DNA of 64,000 nt, from the NCBI GenBank assembly GCA_965223235.1, contig CBDCVV010000020.1, forward strand, positions 47,806 to 111,805, read 5' to 3'. Positions 23,567 through 31,797 of the stretch are shown here, in pieces; within the stretch, counting starts at the first letter, position 1, and the number at the start of each line of letters is the position of its first letter. The position numbers and the translations under genes were made by a program. The notes below the pieces were generated by a model. That model did no database searches, was not told where the DNA came from, and was given only the letters and a program-made list of their open reading frames with translations. Origin of the DNA: UBA2589 sp965223235. Its GTDB lineage: Bacteria > Gemmatimonadota > Gemmatimonadetes > Longimicrobiales > Gaopeijiaceae.

Positions 23567-24903
23567 GCCGCCTTCTGCCGGGTCGTGATGACGCCCGCGA
23601 TCAGCATGGCGAGAAGCATCGCACCGGCGCCCATCGCCAGATCGGGCTGTGTGTAGACGAGAATACCCAGGATGGCGACATAGAGGATCAGCGTGATCGC
23701 AGGTAGGACGGGGTGTCCCGGCATTCGGAATGGACGTTCTAGTTCTGGCTGGGTGGCTCGGAGTCGGAAGTATCCCAGGAGCACCATCGTGTCGACCGTG
23801 ATGGCGACAGTCATCATGAAGCGGATGAGGAACTCGAAGCTGCCCGTGAGCGCCAGGAGGCCGATCCAGGCGCTGATGAGGTAGAGCGCATTGCGGGGTG
23901 TGCCCCGCTCGTCGACGTGCGCAAGAGCACGGGGAGCGAGGCCTTCCCGGGCGAGTCCGAATGCGACGCGGGGGAGGCCGAGGAAGTTGACGTTCGCGCT
24001 GCTAATGAGGATGAGCAGGCTCGCCAGGAGAACGACGGTACCAGCGGTCTCTCCGAAGACGGCGACCGTCGCCTCACGCGCGACGAGGTCGGCTCCGGCC
24101 ATTTCGGCCGGTGTCATGGCTACGAGGAAGGCGACGTTCATGAGGAGATACAGCACCATCACGGCCATTGCCCCACCCAGAAGGATTTTTGGCAGGGCCT
24201 TCCCCGGGTCGACCACCTCTTCGGACATCTTGGCGGCGTCTTCCCACCCGTAATAGGCGAAGGAGATCGCCTGGTATGCCAGGGCGTAGCCGAGCAGTCC
24301 TGCAGCTGTGTTCCCAGTGATGAGCGGCTCTTCCGCACCCGGCGACATGAGGCCTCCCACGATGCCGACCGCGGCGATCGCGAGCACGATCACGACTTTG
24401 AGCGCGGTGGTCACGTTCTGGAACGTCGTGCTCGCTTTGAGCCCTCGAGTGTGGAGGAGGAAGTAGCCCAAGACGACGGCGAGCGCGACGATGCCGACCC
24501 ACATCGAATCGGGGGCCTCGGTCGCTCCGGTCACGAGCATGAAGAGGTACCCCGAGATGACGACGGCCTTGGATGCACCGGAGAAGCCTCGGGTCACGAT
24601 CAGCTCAGACCACCCGGCGACGAATCCCATCGTGTCACCCCAGGCGTGGCGCGCATAGACGTACTTGCCGCCTGCCTCCGGGAGCGCGGCTGCCATCTCG
24701 GCGAGCATGAGCGTACTCAGTCCGGCCATGACGCCACCGAAGAACCACATCCCCAAGATCGTCATCGGGTCGCCGAGGTAGCCGGCGATGAGCCCGGGTG
24801 TCCTCAGAATACCGGCGCCGATGACGATGCCGACGGTCACTGCAAGTCCGTCCCGGACCCTGAGGACGCGGTGGAGCTGTTGCGGTCTTCCGTTGGATGT
24901 CAT
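23563..24903 (-). CDS. APC-superfamily amino-acid/organic-cation permease
   Basis: A 446-residue permease with 12 predicted TM helices. The first shows LAVTVGIVIGAGILRTPGLIAGYLG, the conserved unwound-helix glycine region of APC transporters. KYVYARHAWGDTMGFVAGWSELI and YEWAKMSEEVVDPGK-like text (here YYGWEDAAKMSEEVVDPGKALP) follow. It most resembles the L-type/PotE-like clade. It lies between lutC (101-base gap) and the decarboxylase alpha subunit (overlap), so it may import the substrate of this pathway. Specificity cannot be read. Confidence 0.88.
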   Translation of the reverse strand: MTSNGRPQQLHRVLRVRDGLAVTVGIVIGAGILRTPGLIAGYLGDPMTILGMWFFGGVMAGLSTLMLAEMAAALPEAGGKYVYARHAWGDTMGFVAGWSELIVTRGFSGASKAVVISGYLFMLVTGATEAPDSMWVGIVALAVVLGYFLLHTRGLKASTTFQNVTTALKVVIVLAIAAVGIVGGLMSPGAEEPLITGNTAAGLLGYALAYQAISFAYYGWEDAAKMSEEVVDPGKALPKILLGGAMAVMVLYLLMNVAFLVAMTPAEMAGADLVAREATVAVFGETAGTVVLLASLLILISSANVNFLGLPRVAFGLAREGLAPRALAHVDERGTPRNALYLISAWIGLLALTGSFEFLIRFMMTVAITVDTMVLLGYFRLRATQPELERPFRMPGHPVLPAITLILYVAILGILVYTQPDLAMGAGAMLLAMLIAGVITTRQKAA

Positions 24904-25004
24904 GAGTCGACTCGTTCGAGGACAGGGCGCGCCCGAATGGATTCGGTTGGGCGCAAGATGGGAATGGCGCGAGGGCGTCGCCAGCTACCGCCCGGGGCCA
25001 CCCG

Positions 25005-25640
25005 CTACCCGGTCTGGGCTTCGTAGTCCAATAGCAGGGCGATGATCTCGCCGGGTCCATGCACGCCCTTCACCATGATCTTCCCGATATCGGCCGATTT
25101 CGATGGACCGGAGTGGAGACCTACGGCTGACGGGAGGTCCCCTTCAATAGCGGTCAGGCCGTCACGGAGCGTGCTGTACACATCTGCGGCGCGTAGGAGG
25201 ATGACGTGTCGTGGAGATAGGAGTTGGGGACGACGTCCGTCCCGCGCGTCCATGATCAACGACCCGGTTTCAGCTACGGCACCCCGAGCCATCGAGACGG
25301 CCGTTGTTGCATCTGCCGCGTCGACCATTCGGAGGTCGTCTCGCTCGAGCAGAGCCCGAAACGGTTCCGGCACTCCGACCCCGTACGACACCGTCGGCCC
25401 ATCCACGAGCTCGGCGACCGCTCCGAAGGCTGCCTCTTCGGAAGTGGCGTGACGGACACTCCCCCCCGCCTGTTCAAAGGCAGTGACGAATGCGCCGATC
25501 CGTTGGCGTCTCGCGTCGCCTGCTTGCTCGGAGAGTCGTCCGCTTTGGAAGGGACCGGGATGACGCGTATCGGCCCGCTTCCGGTTCGCCTCTCGGATGC
25601 GCTGAAGGATCGCCTCCCTCCCTGCGGGCGTCACGCTCAT
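25005..25640 (-). CDS. lutC: LutC-like LUD-domain protein
   Basis: A 211-residue LUD-domain protein. It contains AVAETGSLIMDARDGRRPQLLSPRHVILLRAADVYSTL, the typical LutC/YkgG block with G-S/T near residue 130. The start ATG at 25640 overlaps the lutB stop by 4 bases. LutABC is the iron-sulfur lactate oxidation complex in Bacillus. This LutC closes the set; together the three oxidise L-lactate or a related 2-hydroxy acid. The gap to the next gene (permease) is 101 bases and carries no gene. Confidence 0.9.
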   Translation of the reverse strand: MSVTPAGREAILQRIREANRKRADTRHPGPFQSGRLSEQAGDARRQRIGAFVTAFEQAGGSVRHATSEEAAFGAVAELVDGPTVSYGVGVPEPFRALLERDDLRMVDAADATTAVSMARGAVAETGSLIMDARDGRRPQLLSPRHVILLRAADVYSTLRDGLTAIEGDLPSAVGLHSGPSKSADIGKIMVKGVHGPGEIIALLLDYEAQTG

Positions 25641-27031
25641 TCGATCCCCTCCCGCCAGAGCTGTCGGAAACTCTTCGGGCTGGGCCGGGGTGCCTCTCGT
25701 TCCTGCATCCAGCCGCTCAGTACGGGGAGCGCTCTGCCGGCCGCTCTCCACGGTGTTCTGCGCACCGCTGCTCCGGCCGCGGCGAATGCACCCGGACGTT
25801 CGGCGAGTCCGGCGTAGAAACGAGAACCGAAACCCTCACCAACCGGTGCGAGGCCGTGCTCGACCGCTTGCTCACGCCAATGAACCAGCAGCTGAGGAAT
25901 CGGGATTCGGACCGGACACACATCTGCACACGCGCCGCACAAGCTCGACGCCTGCGGGAGCGGCTGAGCCGCTTCCAGACCCAACAGGCCGGGGGCGATC
26001 GTAGCTCCTACCGGACCCGAGTACGTCCAACCGTACGCATGTCCCCCGGTTTGCCGGTAGACGGGGCAAATGTTCAGGCAGGCACCACAGCGCACGCAGC
26101 GCAACGCTTCCCACGCCTTCTCGTCGGCCAGGAGCCGGGTCCGGCCGTTGTCCACGAAGACGACGTGAACCTCCTGCGGCCCGTCCGGCTCCGACGACCG
26201 CCGCGGTCCTTGGATGAGCGAGATGAAGGTGCCGATCGGTTGACCTGTCGCCGAGCGTGCGGTGAGCTGAAGGAAGCCCGCGAGGTCCTCGAAGCGAGGC
26301 ACGATCTTCTCGATCCCCACGAAGGCGACATGTACGGGCGGGACAGACGTGGTGATGCGGATGTTGCCTTCGTTCTCGATGAGCGCGACGGTCCCCGTAT
26401 CGGCCGCAACGAAGTTGCCCCCGGAGATACCTAGGTCCGCCTCCAAGAAGTCGGCTCGGAGCGCGATGCGCGCGGCCGCGGCGAGGGTTTCTGCATCTGC
26501 GTCGATAGGGGTGCCGAGCATATCGTGAAAGAGCGCGCGGCAATCCTCCAAGCTGCGGTGGATCGCCGGACCCACGATGTGGCTGGGAGGCTCGTCGAGT
26601 AGCTGGATGATGTACTCACCGAGGTCTGTCTCGACCGGCCGCACGCCCAACGATTCAAGGTGGCGGTTCACCCCGAGCTCTTCGCTCAGCATGCTCTTTC
26701 CCTTCACCACACGCTTCACGGAGTGCGTCGCTACGATCGTTTCGAGCACCGCGAGTGCGTCCCGGTCGGTTTCGGCCCAATGGACGACGACCCCGTTCTC
26801 TTCCATTCGAGCAGCGGCTTCTTCGAGATAGCGGTCGAGGTTGAGAAGCGTGTGTGTCTTCACAGCCTCGGCCCAACTCCGCCACTCTTCGGCAGCGACC
26901 TCACCCAGGGCGTGGTCACGGTGCGCATTCGCTGCATCGGTCGCTTTGGTGATCGCGCTCCGCACTCCCGGCGTCTTCTGGATGATATCGGCGGCAGATC
27001 GCCGATAGTCACGGGGACGGCTATGGGTCAT
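25637..27031 (-). CDS. lutB: LutB-like iron-sulfur protein
   Basis: A 464-residue protein. It has an N-terminal LUD domain (residues ~30-300, GVNRHLESLGVRPVETDLGEYIIQL, SGGNFVAADTGTVALIENEGN). A ferredoxin-like domain follows with CVRCGACLNICP and CGACADVCP, coordinating two [4Fe-4S] clusters. A DUF3390-like tail after that is normal for LutB. It starts at ATG 27031, overlapping the lutA stop. An upstream in-frame extension to 27241 overlaps lutA and is not used. It transfers electrons from 2-hydroxy-acid oxidation. Confidence 0.92.
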   Translation of the reverse strand: MTHSRPRDYRRSAADIIQKTPGVRSAITKATDAANAHRDHALGEVAAEEWRSWAEAVKTHTLLNLDRYLEEAAARMEENGVVVHWAETDRDALAVLETIVATHSVKRVVKGKSMLSEELGVNRHLESLGVRPVETDLGEYIIQLLDEPPSHIVGPAIHRSLEDCRALFHDMLGTPIDADAETLAAAARIALRADFLEADLGISGGNFVAADTGTVALIENEGNIRITTSVPPVHVAFVGIEKIVPRFEDLAGFLQLTARSATGQPIGTFISLIQGPRRSSEPDGPQEVHVVFVDNGRTRLLADEKAWEALRCVRCGACLNICPVYRQTGGHAYGWTYSGPVGATIAPGLLGLEAAQPLPQASSLCGACADVCPVRIPIPQLLVHWREQAVEHGLAPVGEGFGSRFYAGLAERPGAFAAAGAAVRRTPWRAAGRALPVLSGWMQEREAPRPSPKSFRQLWREGIE

Positions 27032-27741
27032 GATTGCACGGCTCGCCAGAGAAGGCGGGCCAAGTGAACGAAATCGACGCCTTCCTTGCGGTGACGGCTT
27101 CGGCCAGAGAGCTGCATGAGACACCCTCCGTCCGCTGACGTGACGACGTCGACAGAGGAGAGCGTATCGAGCTTGCGATCCGCCATGGCCGCGGAGACCT
27201 CGGGCATCTTCGCGCTGAAGAGGCCCCCAAATCCACAGCACTCGCGATCAGCTTCCCAGTCTACCACGTCGGCTCCAGCCGATGACAACAGTTTGATCGG
27301 TTGATCCTCGACCCCCAACTCCCTCAAGGCGTGGCACCCGTGGTGGTACGCTACCGATGTACCGGACAGCCCACGCGGGGGCATCTGAGCACCCAGGACA
27401 TCGACGAGAAACTCGGAGAGCTCATACGTCCTTTCGACAACTTCGGCAGCGTCGTTTCCGAGGAGGTCCGGATAGTTGTGCCGAACCATTCCAGCACAAC
27501 TTCCAGAAGGAAGTACGATGTGGTCGTATCCCCGGAAGACCTCGACAGTGTGCCGCGCCATTCGCTTGGCGTCGTCCCGATGACCGGAGTTGAAGGATGG
27601 CTGGCCGCAGCACGTCTGAGCGGTCGGGAAGTCGACCTGGCAACCGAAGTGCCGGAGTAGGCGTACCGCATCTGCGCACGCTTCGGCGTAGAACTGGTCG
27701 GCTAGGCACGTCGTGAAGAGGGCGACCCGCGGTCCACTCAC
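27028..27741 (-). CDS. lutA: LutA-like CCG-domain iron-sulfur protein
   Basis: A 237-residue protein with two CCG domains. The first is TAQTCCGQPSFNSGH and the second is DRECCGFGGLFSAKMPEVS, each typical of the cysteine-rich glycolate/lactate oxidase subunits. It starts at the GTG at 27741, overlapping the stop of the membrane-protein gene (GTGA). It is first in lutABC. It should form a complex with LutB and LutC and act on lactate or an analogue. Confidence 0.92.
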   Translation of the reverse strand: MSGPRVALFTTCLADQFYAEACADAVRLLRHFGCQVDFPTAQTCCGQPSFNSGHRDDAKRMARHTVEVFRGYDHIVLPSGSCAGMVRHNYPDLLGNDAAEVVERTYELSEFLVDVLGAQMPPRGLSGTSVAYHHGCHALRELGVEDQPIKLLSSAGADVVDWEADRECCGFGGLFSAKMPEVSAAMADRKLDTLSSVDVVTSADGGCLMQLSGRSRHRKEGVDFVHLARLLWRAVQS

Positions 27742-29330
27742 GGGGCGCCGTCCCGCTCCAGGACCTCGAAGACTGCTTCGTGCTGGGTTTCGAGGACCAG
27801 CTGGAACCTTGGGTCGTTTAAGAAAAAGAGGGTGAGGCGAGGGTTCCGACTCGGCTCCACGACGGCCCAACGCGCTCCGAAGTGGTCTTGAAGCACCGTG
27901 TGCGTGTCGGTCGGTTCGCCCTCCGTGCATGGAAATGCATCGCACGTCCACTCGGTGTTCACGTCCGACGATAGGTAGAAGAACTCCCAGTACGACGCTG
28001 GGTCGTGCGCATACTGAAAGATCGGGTCCATGCCGCTGAGGTACCGGTTACCTCGGTTGTAGGCGAATAGCGGTCCGAAGTTGTCCCACCGAGCATGGAA
28101 GACCTGATCGTTCGGATCGCTCCGGTCGCTCAGGAACGTACTCACCTCTTGCATGGTCGAGGCCGGGAAGGCGACCAGTTCGACATTCAGGTAGTGGCGA
28201 CGCATGCTCCACCCGGTATGAGTCGCGAGCAGGATAGCCGCTGCGGCGGTAAGGAGCGACGGACGACTCCGCAGGTGGCGCTCGATGCCCCCGAGGTGAG
28301 CGACGAGGAATGGGATCGCCAGAAAGCCGAATCCGACCCACTGCTCGAGCGCACGACGCGCTGACACGAGCGTGAGCACGAAGAAGACGGTCGAGATCCC
28401 CAGTGTTGCGAGAAGGAACGTCGCCCGCTCGCGACCGAGATCGGTCAGCCCTCCTCGGAACGTGACCGTACACGCACCCACAACAGTTGCGACCCATACA
28501 GCCAGGTACAGCCAGGCCGATCGCACCAGCTGCAGAGGTCCGAGCGGCGTCAACTCTCCTGAAAAAGTGACTGGCTGCCCCGTCGCCTTCAGAGTGAAGA
28601 GTTGAAGAAGCTGAACGTTGACCAGCTCCAGCGTTGCCCACGCTTCAGGTCGCGCCAACCATCCGACCACCACGCCCGCCACGGCAGCGGGCAGCGCTGC
28701 CCGAATAGGCACACCGGGGTCGGGCGAGTCGCGCTCGGTGAATACGTGGACGGGAATGCGCACTACGGCGTACGCGAGCGTGACGGCGATCGGAAGCCAG
28801 GCCAGGCTGAGATGCACCCACGAGACCGCGGCGCTGACGAGGAGCACCTGCCACCACCGGCCACGCACGAGCACGGAGAGAAGCGCGATTGATCCAGCCA
28901 AAGAGAGGATGTGTGGCCGGACCATGAGGAAGCGATAGAAGACGTTCGGCACAGCTAAGAGCAAGAGCGCTGCCCACACGCCACTGAAGGCGATGCCGTG
29001 CCGGCGAAGCACGACCATCACAGTGGCTGCCAGGAGCCCTGTTAGAGCGAGGGCGGCGAGGTACATGCCTCCCGCTACTCCGCCGACGAAGGCGAATGGG
29101 AGGAGGAGCATGTGGAACCCCCACCAAAGGTCGGCTCCCAAATCCGAGATGATCGAACGGGTCGCCCAGGGCAAGGAGGTGTCGAAGATGCCCCGCTCGA
29201 TATAGGCGAGCGCGTGGCCGATGTGATAGAAACCGTCCAGGTCAGCGACGTTCGGGAAGAGTGCCACGTGCCCGAACCCGACCGCTGCCAGGACCACCGC
29301 AGCTGAGACCGCGGTGTCCCATCTGCTCAC
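27738..29330 (-). CDS. Polytopic membrane protein, possible glycosyltransferase-like
   Basis: A 530-residue integral membrane protein with about ten TM helices (residues ~10-400) and a ~110-residue soluble C-terminal region that includes CDAFPCTEGEPTDTHTVLQDHFGARWAVVEPSRNP. The TM layout and the early DLDGFYHIGHALAYIERG resemble GT-C/PMT-like enzymes, but no clear catalytic motif could be fixed, so this is tentative. It starts at GTG 29330, overlapping the S9 peptidase stop, and is coupled to lutA. Why it belongs in this operon is unclear. Confidence 0.65.
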   Translation of the reverse strand: MSRWDTAVSAAVVLAAVGFGHVALFPNVADLDGFYHIGHALAYIERGIFDTSLPWATRSIISDLGADLWWGFHMLLLPFAFVGGVAGGMYLAALALTGLLAATVMVVLRRHGIAFSGVWAALLLLAVPNVFYRFLMVRPHILSLAGSIALLSVLVRGRWWQVLLVSAAVSWVHLSLAWLPIAVTLAYAVVRIPVHVFTERDSPDPGVPIRAALPAAVAGVVVGWLARPEAWATLELVNVQLLQLFTLKATGQPVTFSGELTPLGPLQLVRSAWLYLAVWVATVVGACTVTFRGGLTDLGRERATFLLATLGISTVFFVLTLVSARRALEQWVGFGFLAIPFLVAHLGGIERHLRSRPSLLTAAAAILLATHTGWSMRRHYLNVELVAFPASTMQEVSTFLSDRSDPNDQVFHARWDNFGPLFAYNRGNRYLSGMDPIFQYAHDPASYWEFFYLSSDVNTEWTCDAFPCTEGEPTDTHTVLQDHFGARWAVVEPSRNPRLTLFFLNDPRFQLVLETQHEAVFEVLERDGAP

Positions 29331-31399
29331 GAGATCGGTTTCTCCTTCAACCACTGGTCCCACCACTCCATCGTCGAGTAAAGACGATGGAGATATCTCC
29401 AGGGTGTCCACCCTCCGTGATACGACTCCGGGTAGCGAACCATCTTGGCGGGCACTCCCTGTTTGTGGAGGGCGACATACATTTGCTCCGCCTCTTCGAT
29501 CGGGACCCGATGATCCTGTTCGCCGTGGACGAAGAGGGTCGGAGTCGAGACGCCTTCCGCGTGGACGATCGGCGAGGCCTGGAGAAGGTTTTGTAGCCCC
29601 TCTTCTTCCCACGGCGTTCCGTAGAATTCGGTCTCTTTGGTCCGTGGGATATCCGCTACGGCATAGTCAGACATCCAGTTCGAGATTCCAGCCCCCGCGA
29701 CGGCCGCGGCGAACCGATCGGTCTGTGTGATGACCCAGTTCGTCAGGTAACCGCCATACGAGTAGCCGGTCACACCCATGCGTTCTTCGTCGATCGGATA
29801 CCGCTCGATCGCGGCGTCGACTGCGGCGATGACGTCGTCGTAATCCTCATCACCCCAGCTTCCCCATGTGCCCCAACGGAAGTCTTCGCCGTAACCGGTC
29901 GAAGCCCGGGGGTTCGAGTACACGACGAAGAAACCTCGACTCGCCTGGAGCTGAAAGTCGAATGAAAAGCTGTTGCCGTACGCCCCGTGGGGCCCGCCGT
30001 GCATGTTGAGCAGGAGTGGCCAGTCGCGCCCATCGTCGGGCTCGTACCCGACGGGCGGGATCACCCAACCCTCCACCTCAGTCCCGTCCGCACTGGCGAA
30101 GGTCATCTGAGTCGGAGCCTGGATTGCGACTTCCCCCAACAGCTCTTCGTTGAAGTGCGTCAGCTGTTGGGCCAAGCCTGTAGCCGGGCCGCTGTAGACG
30201 GCACTTGGATGGGTGGCGCTCTGACCGACGTAGGCGAACGACGCTGCGTCCGCTGACCAAGAGACCGACGCCATCCGGCTATCCCCGCGCGTGACCTGAT
30301 GCACCTGGCCCGATTCGATATCGAGCCTAAAGAGATGGGTGTTCCCTCGGATTCCGGCCGTGAAGTGCAGCGTCTCGCCGTCGGCACCCCACGTCGCTGA
30401 ACCGGGGATCAGGTCCCACTCGGCGGTCACGTTTCGCGGCTCCCCCCCATTCGAGTCGAAGAGGTAAAGATCCGTGGGCGACCCGTGGTCCCACCGCTCC
30501 CGTATAATGACGTCGAGCCCCGTGACACCCGTCGCCACGATGTGTCGTCCGTTCGGTGACCAAGCCGGGTTGCTCCAGTTCATCTCGTCGTTCGTGAGGC
30601 GGGTGACCTCGCCATCGGTAGAGACGGTCCAGAGATCTGCTTTGGGATAGGTAAGTTCGTCGCGCTGGTGTTCGTCCGACACGAAGACCAGCGCCGTGCC
30701 GTCGGGGTTCCACGAAGCGCTCGAGACATTCGTGGGGAGGGCCGTCAGCTGCGTGGCCTCGCCGCCGTTTCGGGGCAAGATGAAGAGTTGCGAGGGTGGC
30801 GTGGCGTAGGGGTCGCGGGGGTCGGGCAGATAACCCCGTCGGTCGAATCGAAATTGCATCCAGTCGAATTCACGGCCATCAAAACGATCGACGATCCTCT
30901 GCTCTTCTTCAGTAAGAGCGGGGCCCGTCCGCGCCGGTCGGGTCGGTGGGACCAGTCGGGTGAAGGCGATCCATCGATTCGTCGGGTCGAAGATCGGGGT
31001 TCCCCCCAGGCCTTCGATCTGGAAGGCTTCTCCGGGCCGCTCCATCGACAGAAACCACGTCGACCCCCCGCTCTCGTCGAACGACTGCCGCGACGACGAG
31101 AAGGAGAGCAGGGACCCATCGGGTGTCCACTGAGGGTTCGATGCCTCGGTCGAGGGAAGGGTGACCCGAAGTGGATCCCCGCTTCCGTCCGCTTCGACGA
31201 GCCAGACTTCGGAGTGTGACCGATTCTCTTCCTCGATGACTTGGGACCGGACGAAGGCGACCCAACTTCCATCTGGCGACAGCGCGGTGTTCGACACACT
31301 GACCAGCCGATAGTAGTCGTCGTACGAGATCGGGCGCTGGGCGTCGACCGGTTGGGCCCCGACGACGATGGCGACCGCGAGAAGGGGCCATGCTTTCAT
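29327..31399 (-). CDS. S9-family peptidase (acylaminoacyl/dipeptidyl peptidase type), secreted
   Basis: A 690-residue exported serine peptidase. A signal peptide ends near QPVDAQ. An N-terminal beta-propeller (residues ~30-420) has TolB/PD40-like repeats such as GSWVAFVRSQV and SNPQWTPDGSLLSFSSSRQ. The alpha/beta hydrolase domain carries the nucleophile GVTGYSYGGYLTN, the Asp in HGEQDHRVPIEEAEQ and the His in ESYHGGW. It cleaves short peptides. Its start overlaps the VOC gene stop (ATGA), and its stop overlaps the next gene start. Confidence 0.93.
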   Translation of the reverse strand: MKAWPLLAVAIVVGAQPVDAQRPISYDDYYRLVSVSNTALSPDGSWVAFVRSQVIEEENRSHSEVWLVEADGSGDPLRVTLPSTEASNPQWTPDGSLLSFSSSRQSFDESGGSTWFLSMERPGEAFQIEGLGGTPIFDPTNRWIAFTRLVPPTRPARTGPALTEEEQRIVDRFDGREFDWMQFRFDRRGYLPDPRDPYATPPSQLFILPRNGGEATQLTALPTNVSSASWNPDGTALVFVSDEHQRDELTYPKADLWTVSTDGEVTRLTNDEMNWSNPAWSPNGRHIVATGVTGLDVIIRERWDHGSPTDLYLFDSNGGEPRNVTAEWDLIPGSATWGADGETLHFTAGIRGNTHLFRLDIESGQVHQVTRGDSRMASVSWSADAASFAYVGQSATHPSAVYSGPATGLAQQLTHFNEELLGEVAIQAPTQMTFASADGTEVEGWVIPPVGYEPDDGRDWPLLLNMHGGPHGAYGNSFSFDFQLQASRGFFVVYSNPRASTGYGEDFRWGTWGSWGDEDYDDVIAAVDAAIERYPIDEERMGVTGYSYGGYLTNWVITQTDRFAAAVAGAGISNWMSDYAVADIPRTKETEFYGTPWEEEGLQNLLQASPIVHAEGVSTPTLFVHGEQDHRVPIEEAEQMYVALHKQGVPAKMVRYPESYHGGWTPWRYLHRLYSTMEWWDQWLKEKPIS

Positions 31400-31797
31400 G
31401 AGGCAGATTCGGGGCGGGGGAAGAACTGGTCGATCAGAATGGGATTCCCGTCGGGGTCGACGAAGGCGATCGAGGCGGGTCCGTCGGAGTCGGGGTCTAG
31501 GTCCGTCGTGAGCTCGACGCCGGAATCGACAAGACGCTTCCGGATGTCGCGAATGTCTGTGAAGCCCGATAGCTGGTCTTTCGTTTGGGCCAGTCCGGGA
31601 TTGAAGGTGAGGATGTTGCCCTCGAACATCCCTTGGAAGAGTCCGATGACAGTGAGGCCGTTGGAGAGAATCAAGTAGTGCTCGCCATCTCCGCCGGCTT
31701 TCTCGAAACCGAGCTTCTCGTAGAACTCTCGGGACACCCCTAGGTCTGCCACGTTCATGCTGACGGAGAACGCTCCCAACTCCATCGGTTCACTCAT
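31396..31797 (-). CDS. VOC-superfamily (glyoxalase/bleomycin-resistance fold) protein
   Basis: A 133-residue VOC protein. It has SVNVADLGVSREFYEKLGFEKAGGDGEHY, and the C-terminal strand FVDPDGNPILIDQF, which contains the typical D-P-D/N-G-N motif. The metal ligands were not assigned with certainty. Members act as isomerases, lyases or binding proteins. It overlaps both neighbours by 4 bases in the long leftward operon. Confidence 0.85.
   Translation of the reverse strand: MSEPMELGAFSVSMNVADLGVSREFYEKLGFEKAGGDGEHYLILSNGLTVIGLFQGMFEGNILTFNPGLAQTKDQLSGFTDIRDIRKRLVDSGVELTTDLDPDSDGPASIAFVDPDGNPILIDQFFPRPESAS

Noticed and set aside
23917..25026. Plus-strand 369-codon frame opposite the APC permease
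   Set aside because: The permease on the other strand has clear family motifs; the antisense product is His/Arg/Glu-rich shadow sequence.
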